NCBI GenBank assembly: GCA_003021975.1
Contig: PXRR01000035.1
Coordinates: forward strand, 1-32,435
Length of the DNA: 32,435 bases
Reading direction: 5' to 3'
Source of the DNA: Halobacteriales archaeon QS_5_70_17
Lineage (GTDB): Archaea; Halobacteriota; Halobacteria; Halobacteriales; Haloarculaceae
A program made the position numbers and the translations under genes. The first letter of the stretch is position 1, and each line of letters begins with the position of its first letter. The notes beneath the pieces are model-generated. The model ran no database searches. It was given only the letters and a program-made list of their open reading frames with translations, and was not told where the DNA came from. Shown here in pieces: positions 1 through 8,238 of the stretch.

Positions 1-415
1 GGCCGCTCGAGGGCGAACGCGACGTAGACCCCGACGGCGACCCCCAGGGCGGCCGCGGACAGCGAGACCCGCGCGGACAGCGAGTACGACGGCGCGCCGT
101 CCTCGCTCCGGGCCCCGGTCGCGCCGGGCGCGTCGTGCGCCCGATCGCCGGCCTCGGCTCCGGGTGCGCGCTCCGATCGGGCCTCGGGTTCTCTGCCCCC
201 ATCGAAGGCGGAGCGCCGCTCGGCGAGGTACGTCGCTACCATCACGGCGAGAGTGACGGCCACGACCGCCCTCCGGAGTCCGTCGGGAACACCCGCTCCC
301 AGCCCCGTTCGAGGGCCGTCGGGAGCGCGATGACCAGCAGTCCGACGGCGTAGACGAGGACGCTGTAGGCTGCCAGCGCGCGCGCAAGCCAGACCAGCAG
401 CGACCGCTTCGCCAT
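1..415 (-). pseudogene. Membrane protein of unknown function, frameshifted and cut by the window edge
   Basis: The reading frame starts at the ATG at 413-415. It opens with a hydrophobic segment (SLLVWLARALAAYSVLVYAV) and a second run around VGLLVIALPTALERG, then meets a TGA near 242. A different frame continues without stop to the window edge. It encodes a second membrane segment (VVAVTLAVMVATYL), an acidic Gly/Ala-rich linker and a third hydrophobic segment. Adding one base in the run of four C at 303-306 on the plus strand joins the two frames into a natural sequence (ERGLGAGVPDG at the join). This is therefore one gene with a one-base loss in a G/C run, either a sequencing error or a real mutation. 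I do not recognise the family. It is probably a small integral membrane protein, and the C-terminus lies outside the window. Confidence 0.55.
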
Positions 416-619
416 AGCTGTGTCAAGTGGAACGCCGGGGTAAAGATTCGCGGTGGCGCTTGACGTCGTCGACGGGCGCTGTCGATGCCGCCTCGGTCTT
501 GCGGTACCGTCCGCTGGCTGTCGCTATCGTCATCGAATTTCGGATTTGCACGCGATTCGGTCTTTCCTCCGGGGAGCCTAGTGCCAACACTTACCAAGGT
601 GAGAGGTCAAGTGAGGCGT

Positions 620-841
620 ATGTCCCTCAACCGATTGGGCGGCAGAACGAAGTTCGAACGGGTCCGGGCCCGCTACGAGGAGACGGAGAAGAAGTGCACG
701 GACTGCGGGTACGTCGACCAGGAGGGCAACTGGGTCTCCGAGACGGACGGGAGCCGGATCGTGTACCGCCACACGTGTCCGAGCTGCGACGCCGTCCGCG
801 AGCATACGTTCGAACTGGGCGAGGAGCCGCCGTCCCGCTGA
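620..841 (+). CDS. Small zinc-finger protein, HVO_0649-like
   Basis: A 73-residue protein with two CxxC pairs: Cys26/Cys29 in CTDCGY and Cys53/Cys56 in CPSCD. They are separated by a 23-residue segment, as in the single zinc ribbons of the many small haloarchaeal zinc-finger proteins. The central segment (ETDGSRIVYRHTCPSC) resembles what I remember of the HVO_0649 family. The ATG at 620 was chosen because the in-frame extension upstream (from 485) has untypical composition and would add an unrelated tail. Members of this class are thought to be regulators or adaptor proteins, but no function can be read from this sequence. The gene stands alone, diverging from the frameshifted membrane gene to its left and converging with the SRAP gene to its right. 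Confidence 0.75.
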   Translation: MSLNRLGGRTKFERVRARYEETEKKCTDCGYVDQEGNWVSETDGSRIVYRHTCPSCDAVREHTFELGEEPPSR

Positions 842-1057
842 ATTTGAGGCTCCGCGACCGTGTCGGTCCGCGGAGGCGCCGCCGCGATAAGTCGGGGCTC
901 GACGGGTCCGTGGCAGTCGGACGCGTGTGGGGTATCTCGGTCGAGGGCGCCCTTCGCGAGCGGGATTCCCATTCCCCGGACCGCCGATCTCCGGCGACCC
1001 CCGGCGCTCCGACCGTGCAGCCACGAGCGGTCACTCGTCGCCCTCGGTGGGGACGGA

Positions 1058-1747
1058 TCACCCGGGGGAGAACTCGCCGAGCCCCGACTGCTCGTGTTCC
1101 AGCGGGTCGATCACGCCGGGATCGTCGTTGCCGGGGTCGTTGACGGCCGTCGAGACCTCGTAGGCGGTCAGGTCGTCCCGGGGGTATGGCCGACAGAGTT
1201 CCTCCCGGACCGCCGGACCGGCGGTCAGCCACTCCGATTCGGCGTCCTTCGGTAGGACGACCGGCATGCGGTCGTGGATCGGTTCCATCAGTTCGTTCGG
1301 CTCGGTGGTCAGGATCGTCACGCAGGGGACCGGACCGTCTTCGCCCTCCCAGACGTCCCAGAGGCCGGCCATCGCAAACGTCGGTCCGTCCTCGCGGTAC
1401 ACGCGGTAGGGTCGTTTCGGGCCGCCGGCCCGCGCCTGCCACTCGTAGAACCCCGAGGAGAGGACGAGACAGGGCCGCGAGTCCCAGGCGTCCTCGAAGG
1501 GACGCTTCTGGTCGACCGTCTCCGACCGGGCGTTGACGATTCCCTCCCCCCGCTCGTCCGCCCACAGCGGGAGTAGCCCCCAGTGGTAGCGGCCGATCGC
1601 GCCGGGCGCGTCGTTCGTGACGACCTCCAGGTCGGCGCCGGGCGCGATGTTGTATCGAGGTTCGTACCCGCCGTCCGCGACGACTTCAGCATCGAACCGC
1701 GACTCGAGGTCGCTACTGGGTACGAACAGGGAGTTGCGTCCGCACAT
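1058..1747 (-). CDS. SOS response-associated peptidase (SRAP, YedK/HMCES family)
   Basis: A 229-residue protein beginning MCGRN. In this family Met1 is removed and Cys2 forms a thiazolidine cross-link with abasic sites in single-stranded DNA, protecting them during replication. The other family residues are present: Asn72 in NARSE, Glu102 in GFYEW and His158 in PIHDRMPVVL. The motifs RYNIAP and GLLPLWA near residues 31-62 are also typical. Length and order match intact members (about 220 residues), so it should be functional in DNA-damage tolerance in the cytosol. The C-terminal 15 residues are a loose acidic tail. It converges with the zinc-finger gene and diverges from the histidine kinase. 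I see no SOS-type operator, and none is expected in archaea. Confidence 0.93.
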   Translation of the reverse strand: MCGRNSLFVPSSDLESRFDAEVVADGGYEPRYNIAPGADLEVVTNDAPGAIGRYHWGLLPLWADERGEGIVNARSETVDQKRPFEDAWDSRPCLVLSSGFYEWQARAGGPKRPYRVYREDGPTFAMAGLWDVWEGEDGPVPCVTILTTEPNELMEPIHDRMPVVLPKDAESEWLTAGPAVREELCRPYPRDDLTAYEVSTAVNDPGNDDPGVIDPLEHEQSGLGEFSPG

Positions 1748-1950
1748 AGATACAGCGTCGGGGGGAAGACCTTCAACGTGTTCCTCGCGCGCTCAGGTGA
1801 GGCGGGGGCGATCCGGCCGGAGCGCGGAGGACCGCGCGATCGGATCCGGCCGCTGCCGACTGGCACCGAGTCGGGACGGCGCGGTAGCCGGACGGTTCGG
1901 GCGGCGAACTCCCGACGCGACGAACCCGCGGGTCAGGATCGGGGAACGCC

Positions 1951-1960
1951 CCAAAATTAT
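1951..1960 (+). promoter_or_regulatory. TATA-like promoter element of the histidine kinase
   Basis: The A/T-rich stretch CCAAAATTAT lies 18-27 bases before the ATG at 1978 in otherwise G/C-rich DNA. This is about where an archaeal TATA box sits for a leaderless transcript, and it supports starting the kinase at 1978 rather than at the methionine encoded at 1999. Confidence 0.4.
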
Positions 1961-1977
1961 GTCAGTACGGAAGAGTG

Positions 1978-3972
1978 ATGACGGCCAGAGTAAGTCACAT
2001 GGTATCGTCCACGTCCCGTCGCTCCTCTCAGCGCTCCCGGTCCGACCGGATCACGGTCCTCCACGTCGACGACGACCCGGAGTTCGCCGACCTGACCGCG
2101 GCGTTCCTCGAACGGGAGAACGACCGACTCAGCGTCGAGAGCGCACCGAGCGTGGACGACGGACTGCGACGACTCGACGACGACGTCGACTGCGTCGTCT
2201 CGGACTACGACATGCCGGAGAGGGACGGTCTCGAGTTCTTCGAGGCCGTCCGCGGGGAGTATCCCGACCTCCCGTTCGTTCTCTTTACGGGAAAGGGCAG
2301 CGAGGAAGTCGCCAGCGAGGCGCTCTCGGCCGGAGTCACCGACTACCTCCAGAAGGGCGGCGGGACCGAGCAGTACGAACTACTGGCGGCGCGGGCGGTG
2401 AACGCCGTCGAGAAGTCGCGGGCGGAGGCTGCGCGGCGACGCCACCTCTCGGCGATCGAGACCGTCCGCGAGGGCATCGGGATCCTGAGCGAGGAGATGG
2501 AGTTCGTCTACGTCAACAACGCCTACGCCGACCTCTTCGGCTACGATCCCGAGGAGATGATCGGCGAGCCTTGGCACCTCGTCTACCTCGACGAACAGAT
2601 CAGGGAAGTCCGCGAGAGCGTGGCGCCGACCCTCCAGGAGGAGGGGTACTGGTACGAGGAACGGACGTTCGAGCGGGCCGACGGGGAGACGTTCCTGGGC
2701 GATCACGTCATCGCCCTCTCGAAGACCGGCGACGGGGTGTGCATCGTCCGCGACATCACTGAACGGAGGGATTACGAGCGCGACCTCGCGTTCGAACGCG
2801 ACCGGTTCCAGGGGCTCTTCGCGGCGATTCCGGAACCGGTCGTCGAGGTCGATGTCGCAGACGACGGAGCGTCCCTGCGCGACGTCAACGCCGCCTTCGA
2901 GGACACCTTTGGGTACGAGGCCTCGGAGGTAGTCGGCGGGGATCTCAACGAGGTCATCGTGCCCGACGACGAGTGCCTACGGACCGAGGCCGAGGCGATC
3001 GACGAGCGGGCCGCGGCCGGCGAGCAACTCACCTGGGAGGTCCGCCGCGAAACGACTGACGGCGTGCGTGACTTCCTCTTCAGGTCGGCGCCCATCGAAC
3101 ACGACGGCGAAGTCGCCGAGCAGTTCGGGCTCTACGTCGACATCACCGAACGAAAGCGATACGAGCGAACGCTGGAGCAACAGAACGAGCGCCTCGAGGA
3201 GTTCACCAGCGCCGTCTCCCACGACCTCCGGGGCCCTCTCTCCACCGCGGAGGGCCGCCTCGAACTCGCCCGAGCGGACTGCGACAGCCCCCACCTCGAC
3301 GCCGTCTCCGACGCGATGGAGCGGATGGAGACGCTGATCGACGACCTCCTCGCGCTCGCGCGCGAGGGGGAACGCGTCCGAGAGGTGGAACCGGTCGACC
3401 TCGCCGCCGTCGTCGAGGAGTGCTTCCGCTGTGTCGACGCGGGCGACGCTGCGCTCGTTGTGGACGTCGACAGCACCGTCCACGCCGATCGGTCCCGGCT
3501 CCGGCAGTTGCTGGAGAACCTGCTGGGAAACAGCGTAGAACACGGGTCCACGGGCTCCCGCTCGCAGGCTCGTGGTAACAGCGTCGAACACGGGTCCGCG
3601 GACAGCCGGACGGAGTCCGACGACACCATCGAGCGCGGCTTCACGGGCGAGGAGTCTGCCGACGGCGCCGGACGCGGCTCCCTCGACGGCGGGGCCGAGT
3701 CGACCGATCCCACTGATCAGGAGGTTACGATCACGGTCGGCGAACTGGCGGACGGCGATGGCTTCTACGTCGCGGACGACGGACCCGGGATCCCGCCGAA
3801 GCGACGCGAGCAGGTGTTCGAGCGAGGGTACTCGACCGCGGCGGCGGGTACGGGATTCGGGCTCGCGATTGTCGGTGAAATCGCGGACGCCCACGGCTGG
3901 GAAGTCGAAGTGCTCGAGAGCGAGGACGGCGGCGCGCGCTTCGAAGTCTCCGGTGTCGACCGCGCCGAATGA
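1978..3972 (+). CDS. Receiver-PAS-PAS sensor histidine kinase with a 16-residue repeat expansion
   Basis: A 664-residue cytosolic signalling protein with no membrane segment. In order it has: a response-regulator receiver domain (about 25-145) with acidic residues in HVDDDPEF, phospho-acceptor Asp76 in VVSDYDMP and Lys in YLQKGG; a PAS domain (about 155-265); a second PAS domain (about 277-395) ending DITERKRYER; a HisKA domain with phospho-acceptor His415 in SHDLRGPL; and an ATPase domain with an N box (ENLLGNSVEHG), a G1 box (DDGPGIP) and a G2 box (GTGFGLAI). Between the N box and the next strand, residues 518-581 form four units of exactly 16 residues; the first two both begin NSVEHGS. All catalytic boxes are present, so activity is plausible. 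The input is unknown, and no separate output regulator lies nearby. GTG at 1975 and ATG at 1999 are alternative starts. Confidence 0.93.
   Translation: MTARVSHMVSSTSRRSSQRSRSDRITVLHVDDDPEFADLTAAFLERENDRLSVESAPSVDDGLRRLDDDVDCVVSDYDMPERDGLEFFEAVRGEYPDLPFVLFTGKGSEEVASEALSAGVTDYLQKGGGTEQYELLAARAVNAVEKSRAEAARRRHLSAIETVREGIGILSEEMEFVYVNNAYADLFGYDPEEMIGEPWHLVYLDEQIREVRESVAPTLQEEGYWYEERTFERADGETFLGDHVIALSKTGDGVCIVRDITERRDYERDLAFERDRFQGLFAAIPEPVVEVDVADDGASLRDVNAAFEDTFGYEASEVVGGDLNEVIVPDDECLRTEAEAIDERAAAGEQLTWEVRRETTDGVRDFLFRSAPIEHDGEVAEQFGLYVDITERKRYERTLEQQNERLEEFTSAVSHDLRGPLSTAEGRLELARADCDSPHLDAVSDAMERMETLIDDLLALAREGERVREVEPVDLAAVVEECFRCVDAGDAALVVDVDSTVHADRSRLRQLLENLLGNSVEHGSTGSRSQARGNSVEHGSADSRTESDDTIERGFTGEESADGAGRGSLDGGAESTDPTDQEVTITVGELADGDGFYVADDGPGIPPKRREQVFERGYSTAAAGTGFGLAIVGEIADAHGWEVEVLESEDGGARFEVSGVDRAE
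3529..3720 (+). repeat. Four in-frame 48-base units inside the kinase ATPase domain
   Basis: The 21 bases at 3529-3549 and 3577-3597 are identical except for one position, and they are offset by 48 bases (16 codons). The same register continues through two more degenerate units: ACC ATC GAG at 3625, corresponding to TIERGFTGEE, then RGSLDGGAES at 3673. Unit one contains the catalytic N box, so the expansion copied the N-box segment and inserted it before the following strand. The later units have drifted into a Gly/Ser/Asp/Glu-rich linker. I recall similar VEHGS-type repeats in other haloarchaeal kinases, but have not checked. Confidence 0.85.
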
Positions 3973-4179
3973 TCGGGGACGCGAGCGACTGTACGCCCTA
4001 TCCGAGGGGAGCGTCACCGTCGACGCGACGAACAGGACTCGTCGCTCGAGCGGTCGCGGCGCTCGAGTCGACTCGTGTGCGGAGCGACGGACTCTCCGAC
4101 TCGGCAGTGTCGACCGCATTTTTCGTCACGTAACAATTAGAACAACTCATCATTTCTCGGGTTATAGCGCCTGTAGTGG

Positions 4180-4505
4180 GGGTATCGTCACATCACGCTG
4201 AAATACCGGCTGACGCGGGTGCACGAGGAATTCGGTGTTCGGTCGACGCTCCAGGACACCCGCAGGCGGAACTTCCGGCGGTGTCTCGAATCCACCTCCG
4301 GCGTCAGGCTCGTCCGACGAGAGAACGGCCGGTTCGTCTACGTCACCGCCGAGACGACCGCCGACGACGAACTACTCGGAGCGATTCCGCGGAAACACGT
4401 CCTCATCGGGACGATCACTACGGAGGACCGGGGCGTCGAGACCGGGTTCTGCGTGGCGTGGCGACGACCGGCCACCGGGAACGAAGTCCGGTCGTCCGAC
4501 CTCGC
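4180..4505 (+). pseudogene. Unrecognised coding fragment without a start codon
   Basis: After the TAG at 4174 an open frame with typical haloarchaeal composition runs through HITLKYRLTRVHEEFGVRST, then LQDTRRRNFRRCLES and ENGRFVYVTAET. It has no ATG; the only candidate starts are a GTG at 4219 and other non-ATG codons. Past about 4505 the same frame runs antisense through the amphi-Trp remnant and loses coding character. The Arg-rich helix followed by a beta-hairpin (VRLVRRENGRFVYV) resembles a winged-helix DNA-binding unit, but I cannot name a family. It is best read as the remains of a gene that lost both ends, next to another chain of broken genes. From 3973 to about 4180 I see no gene, only an A/T-rich patch at 4125-4165. 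Confidence 0.3.
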
Positions 4506-4997
4506 CTACGACTCGTCGTCGACGTCCGCGCCGGGAGCGTTCGCCACCACGCTCCTGATTCCCTTCTCGGCGTTCCGGCGCGTGGTGTACCCCTCGCCGC
4601 TTGTCGCGATGATGTTTCCGTTGCAGTGGACGAGCCGCCAGCGCCACTCGCCGGCCCGGTCGCGGAACACCTCGAACCGCGCCATCGACCCCGGACCGCC
4701 GCTGGCCGCGATCCCGGCGCCGGCCGACGACTCGTCTCTCCGGCCGGGATCGGTCTCCCCGGAGCGGTCCGAGGGTCGGTTCCGGTCGTCCGACTCCCCT
4801 TCCGGTGTCGCCGTCCAGTCGTCGGTCGCTCCCTCCCAGGAGAGCTCCAGTTCGAGTTCGAAGTCCTGCCCGTTCCCGCCGTCCTCGCCCTCCAGTTCGA
4901 TCTCGACGGCGAGATCCGAGGGCGTGGCGATCCGCCCGACCCCATCGTCGCCCCGGAGTTCGATCGACGTCCCCGCGTCGAGAGCGTCGGCCAGTTC
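4506..4997 (-). pseudogene. Amphi-Trp plus DUF1508 (HVO_2922-type) protein, N-terminus lost
   Basis: The 163 readable residues contain the second half of an amphi-Trp domain (ELADALDAGTSIEL, then alternating acidic strands and the closing LELSWEGA). A Ser/Arg/Asp-rich linker follows, then a DUF1508/YegP domain (ARFEVFRDRAGEWRWRLVH, then IIATSGEGYTTRRNAEKGI) and a TAG stop. An in-frame TGA at 4998-5000 directly precedes the first readable codon, and there is no start codon. The beginning of the amphi-Trp domain (usually about 25-30 residues) is missing, replaced by a transporter fragment in another frame. The function of the family is unknown; DUF1508 domains are often described as stress-related. 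This copy is probably not made unless translation begins internally. Confidence 0.7.
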
Positions 4998-5001
4998 TCA
5001 C

Positions 5002-5430
5002 AGCGGATGTCTCGTCGATCGCGCCGACCAGCACCAAGTTCGGCGGCGTGCCGACGGTGGTCGCGACGCCGCCGACCGACGCCGAGTAGGCGATACAGAG
5101 CATCAGCCCCGTTCCGAAGCGGAACTCGCCTTGCGCCGTCGGTACGTCCGCGTCAATGCGGTCGACGAGGTCGCTCGTCTGGGGGATCACCGCGAGGCCG
5201 ATGGGCGTCATCATCATCGTCGTCGCGGTGTTCGAGACCCACATCGAGAGGAACGCCGTCGCGACCATGAACCCGAGGATGATCCGGCTCGGACCGGTGC
5301 CGATCGCGCGGATCGTCCGCAGCGCGATGCGCCAGTGGAGGTCCCAGCACTGCGTCGCCATCGCGATGAAGAACCCGCCCATGAACAGAAAGATCAACGG
5401 GTCCGCGTACGAGGAGGTGGTGGTGTCGGG
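5002..5430 (-). pseudogene. Internal fragment of an SLC13 (DASS) family transporter
   Basis: About 143 residues match the middle of a sodium-coupled dicarboxylate or sulfate transporter. It starts at the re-entrant region (YADPLIFLFMGGFFIAMA) and continues through the ALRTIRAIGT loop and a helix with the family's first SNT motif (SMWVSNTATTMMMTPIGLAV). It ends in the segment GVATTVGTPPNLVLVGAI. The N-terminal helices (roughly 80-90 residues) and the whole second half, including the second SNT motif that completes the substrate site, are absent. It cannot transport as it stands. It is fused in frame behind the thioesterase at its start and joined out of frame to the amphi-Trp remnant at its end; the fused frame runs on without homology to 4372. 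Confidence 0.75.
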
Positions 5431-5856
5431 GTCGAGGGCCGCCGCTCGTAACTCCTCGCAGCGCTCGGTTTCGACGGGGAGGCGGGGAACCGGAGTCGGA
5501 GTGCCGTCCTCGTCGACGGCGACGAAGCCGAAGTAGGAGTCGGTCGTCTGCTCCTGATCCCCGGTCCGGGGAGCCTCGTGGAACGCCTGCAGCCGGACCA
5601 GGATGCTGGTTCGTTTGGTCGCGTACGCGTAAGCGGTGACGACACAGGTGTCCCCCTGGGGAATCGGGCGCTTGAAATCGAGGTCGCTAACGTGGGCCGT
5701 CACGCACGTCTCGCCGGCGTGGCGCATCGCGGCCAGCGCGCCGATCTCGTCCATCCACCGCATGATGTTCCCCCCGTGAGCGCTGCCGTAGTTGTTGGTG
5801 TCGTTGGGCTGGATCCGCTCTCCGTTCTCGAGGTGAGTGGCGCTGATACTGGACAC
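5431..5856 (-). CDS. Acyl-CoA thioesterase (hotdog fold), C-terminus fused into a transporter fragment
   Basis: About 142 residues form a complete-looking hotdog domain of the acyl-CoA thioesterase family, which hydrolyses acyl-CoA to free fatty acid and CoA in the cytosol. Typical motifs are QPNDTNNYGSAHGGNIMRWM, with the conserved Asn and His/Gly-Gly, then MRHAGETCVTAHVSDLDFKR, GDTCVVTAYAY and ESYF-like DSYFGFVAVDEDG. The GTG at 5856 (VSSISATHLENGE) is chosen as start because it matches where the family begins; the in-frame sequence upstream to 6045 looks non-coding. The usual stop after about 150 residues is missing. Translation would continue into transporter helices and random sequence to 4372, giving a 494-residue chimera. 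The enzyme domain could still fold, but a membrane-buried tail would be expected to disturb it. Confidence 0.8.
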
Positions 5857-6069
5857 GTCCCTCACTGGACGCCTCTCGGCAGAAACCGGGGTGCCTGCGG
5901 AGACCGCACCGACCCGACGCCACGCCCCGATGGTCGCCCGTGAGTCCTGCTCGGAGGCGACGGATCGAGCCCGGTGGTGAATTACCGGAACGGGGAGCGA
6001 CCGTCGACCGGGTTCCCGGCAGGGCGGTCGCGGTGAGTATACCACGCTCCCGGACCTACGGAACAGTAG

Positions 6070-6615
6070 ATGACGGGGCTCTCGCGCAACAAGTGGTTGT
6101 GGCTCTTCGGGACAGGCCTGCTGCTCTCCGGCGCGGTGGGGATCATCATCGCCGGCTACGTCGGCCTGCTCGCGGATTCGGCGGTCGCGAGCGGCGCACC
6201 GGTCTTCCCCGTCTTGCTCGATATCGCCCTCCCCGTGCTCGGGAGCCTCGCCGTGGTGGTCGCGCTACTGGCGCTGTCCGGCGTCGGCCTGCTCTGGGTA
6301 ATCGTTCGGAGCGCGTCGCTCCCGCGAAGCGACCGGATCGGGGCCCTCGCGAAGCGAGCCGAGCGGGAGTATCCGCCCCTCCGAGCCCTCGGGCTGGCGG
6401 ACCTCTTCACGCCGCCGGAGCCGTCGGCCGACGAGCAGGCCGAGCAGGCACTCGCTGAACTGAAACGACAGTACGTCGACGGAGAGATCACCGAAGCGGA
6501 GTTCGAACGGAAGGTCGGTCGCCTCGTCGCGAACGACTCGATTGACGAAGTCCATGCCGCCCGAGAGCGAAACCGCCTCCGCGATGACGGTCTCGGACGC
6601 GACCGCGGCCGATGA
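6070..6615 (+). CDS. Two-helix membrane protein with C-terminal SHOCT domain
   Basis: A 181-residue protein. Residues 8-33 and about 47-79 are strongly hydrophobic and form two (possibly three) membrane segments. A charged linker with a Pro/Glu-rich stretch follows. Residues 124-152 (QALAELKRQYVDGEITEAEF) form a SHOCT motif, the short C-terminal module found on many prokaryotic membrane proteins and thought to mediate oligomerisation. The last 25 residues are charged and probably disordered. The arrangement is common in haloarchaea, but no specific function is known. The ATG at 6070 directly precedes the first helix. The gene diverges from the thioesterase chimera. Confidence 0.8.
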   Translation: MTGLSRNKWLWLFGTGLLLSGAVGIIIAGYVGLLADSAVASGAPVFPVLLDIALPVLGSLAVVVALLALSGVGLLWVIVRSASLPRSDRIGALAKRAEREYPPLRALGLADLFTPPEPSADEQAEQALAELKRQYVDGEITEAEFERKVGRLVANDSIDEVHAARERNRLRDDGLGRDRGR

Positions 6616-7143
6616 GAGTACCTCCGCGCGGAGGCCACCGAGCGACAGAGCGCGTCTCCCTCCGCTCTTCGAGGGTTCAGCGGACCGAGAACGAGACGCG
6701 TACTGCCTTCCGGGTCGGTCGGTGCAGCACGGTCCTCTCCGGACTTTGGTGCCGGTGAGTGATCGTGAGCATCGTCCGGGCGGTCTCTGTGCCGGCCTCA
6801 GGACCCACCAGACGTTCACCGCCGTGTAAGCGACGACTATCGAACGCGAGCGGATTGTGACACGCGAAAGTAGCCCTCACTCGCTGTTCCGAATGCAGAG
6901 TGGTCTACGTCGAAGAAAACGGGTGATGGGCCTCCAGATCGTAGAGGAGTGGTATCGATGCGGGAGACCGCCTTCGGGCGGATCTGATCGGTCATAAGTC
7001 GATCCTCTCTGGGCGAGGCGCTCGTCGCTCTCTGACCTGGACCGCTGAGCGGACTCGGAGATCGACGCTTCTGGAGCTTACTGCCGGAGTGAAGCGATAC
7101 AGGGCCGTGACGTCGCCCGGGGCCTTGGACCCGGGAGAGTGTT
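6616..7143 (+). other. Intergenic stretch, no gene recognised
   Basis: About 530 bases without a convincing gene on either strand: open frames here have mixed third positions and no recognisable motif. The only structure I note is a short hairpin near 6968-6981 (CCGCC TTCG GGCGG), which is not followed by a T run. Confidence 0.5.
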
Positions 7144-7167
7144 ATGCCGTCGCGGCGTAGCTACCCC

Positions 7168-7772
7168 ATGGTGGATCTGACGGCGCTGACGCTCCATCTC
7201 CTGCGACTCTACGGTCCCCTCGTGTTGTGTCTGTTCACCTTTCTCGAGACGTCGATGCTGTTCCCGTTTCTCCCGAGCGAAGTCGTCGTTCTGGCGGCGG
7301 CCGCGTTGCTCGTCACGGACCCCGTCTCGCTGGTCGTGTTCGTACTGGCGGCCGGTATGGGGGGACGGCCGGTGCGTTCGTTCCGTTCTACGCGGCTCGC
7401 GACACCCGGTTCGGGAACGTCGATCGGATCACCGACCGAATTCTCGTCTCGGAGGATCGGATCGACCGGGGGAGGGAGTGGTTCCGCCGATGGGGGCGGT
7501 CGTCAGTGCTCTGGGGACGGTTTCTCCCCGCGTTCCGCTCTGTCGTCTCGATCCCCGCCGGCCTCGCGAAGATGAACCCGCGGCGGTTCGGGACCTTCAC
7601 GGCGGTCGGAACGGTCGGATTTTACGCCGCCACTGGCGGCCTCGTCTACTACGGCCGCCAGCGGTCGCTCTTCGAGTCGGCAGTCGCCGTTGCCGCCGGC
7701 AGCCCGGGGATCACCGCGGTCGCGGTGCTCGTACTCGTCGGCGGTGCGGTCCTCGTGCGAAGCCGGAACTAG
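7168..7772 (+). pseudogene. DedA-family membrane protein, one-base frameshift
   Basis: Two overlapping frames together encode a DedA/SNARE-associated (VTT domain) protein. The first, from the ATG at 7168 (MVDLTALTLHLLRLYGPLVL), carries the family's FLETSMLFPFLPSEVV segment. The second carries GTAGAFVPFYAARDT, then the conserved GRFLPAFRSVVSIPAGLAKM block and two C-terminal membrane helices. They meet at a run of six G (7359-7364). One extra G restores AAGMGGTAGAFVPF and a single 201-residue product of normal length. DedA proteins are inner-membrane transporters or scramblases involved in lipid-carrier recycling and proton homeostasis. ATG 7144 is an alternative start. The loss in a G run suggests a sequencing error; if real, the gene is dead. 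Confidence 0.8.
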
Positions 7773-8238
7773 CCACAGCTCGATCCGCACTCCCGAGGCG
7801 TCGTCGCCAGCGAACGACGCGCGACAGGACGCTATCCCCGGCCGGAAAGGGAGTGAGAGCGACCATTACCCTCGCCGTCGCGGAGGACCGACGCGGTACA
7901 CGCTTCGAGCGACTGGGAAGGCGCGTGAACTACCGCCGGGAGCACTGAACGGTCGGCCTGTGTCGAACGCTGCGAAGGCGTTTCAGAACCGTCGAGAAGG
8001 CGCTCTGGTGCCTCTCCCGGAGGCCCACAGTGCCAGCGAGAGCAGGAGGTAGTGAGCCGCCCGGTCTCGCTCTGTCTTCTCGAGTAGCGTGGAAGGAATT
8101 TACACTGCCCGCGTCCGCCTCGACTGCGATGGAAAACGCTGAGAGAGCCCAAAAGGACTGCTCTTCCGCTCCGTCGAAGGTCCGTTCGAGACCTGGTTTC
8201 GACGGCTACGTGTGCAGCGAGCCTCCGCCGTCGAAGAG
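7773..8238 (+). other. Intergenic stretch, no gene recognised
   Basis: About 465 bases. A 37-codon frame at 8129-8242 with an A/T-rich patch (GAATTTACA) 25-30 bases before its ATG is the only candidate, but its codon use and composition are not like the surrounding genes. Nothing else is supported. Confidence 0.45.

Noticed and set aside
427-1143. Long Arg-rich open frame on the plus strand over the zinc-finger and SRAP region
   Set aside because: It is a shadow in G/C-rich DNA: Arg/Pro/Gly-rich, covering two genes with clear family motifs in other frames.
6960-6985. CCGCC-TTCG-GGCGG hairpin as a terminator
   Set aside because: No T run follows, and no gene ends near it.
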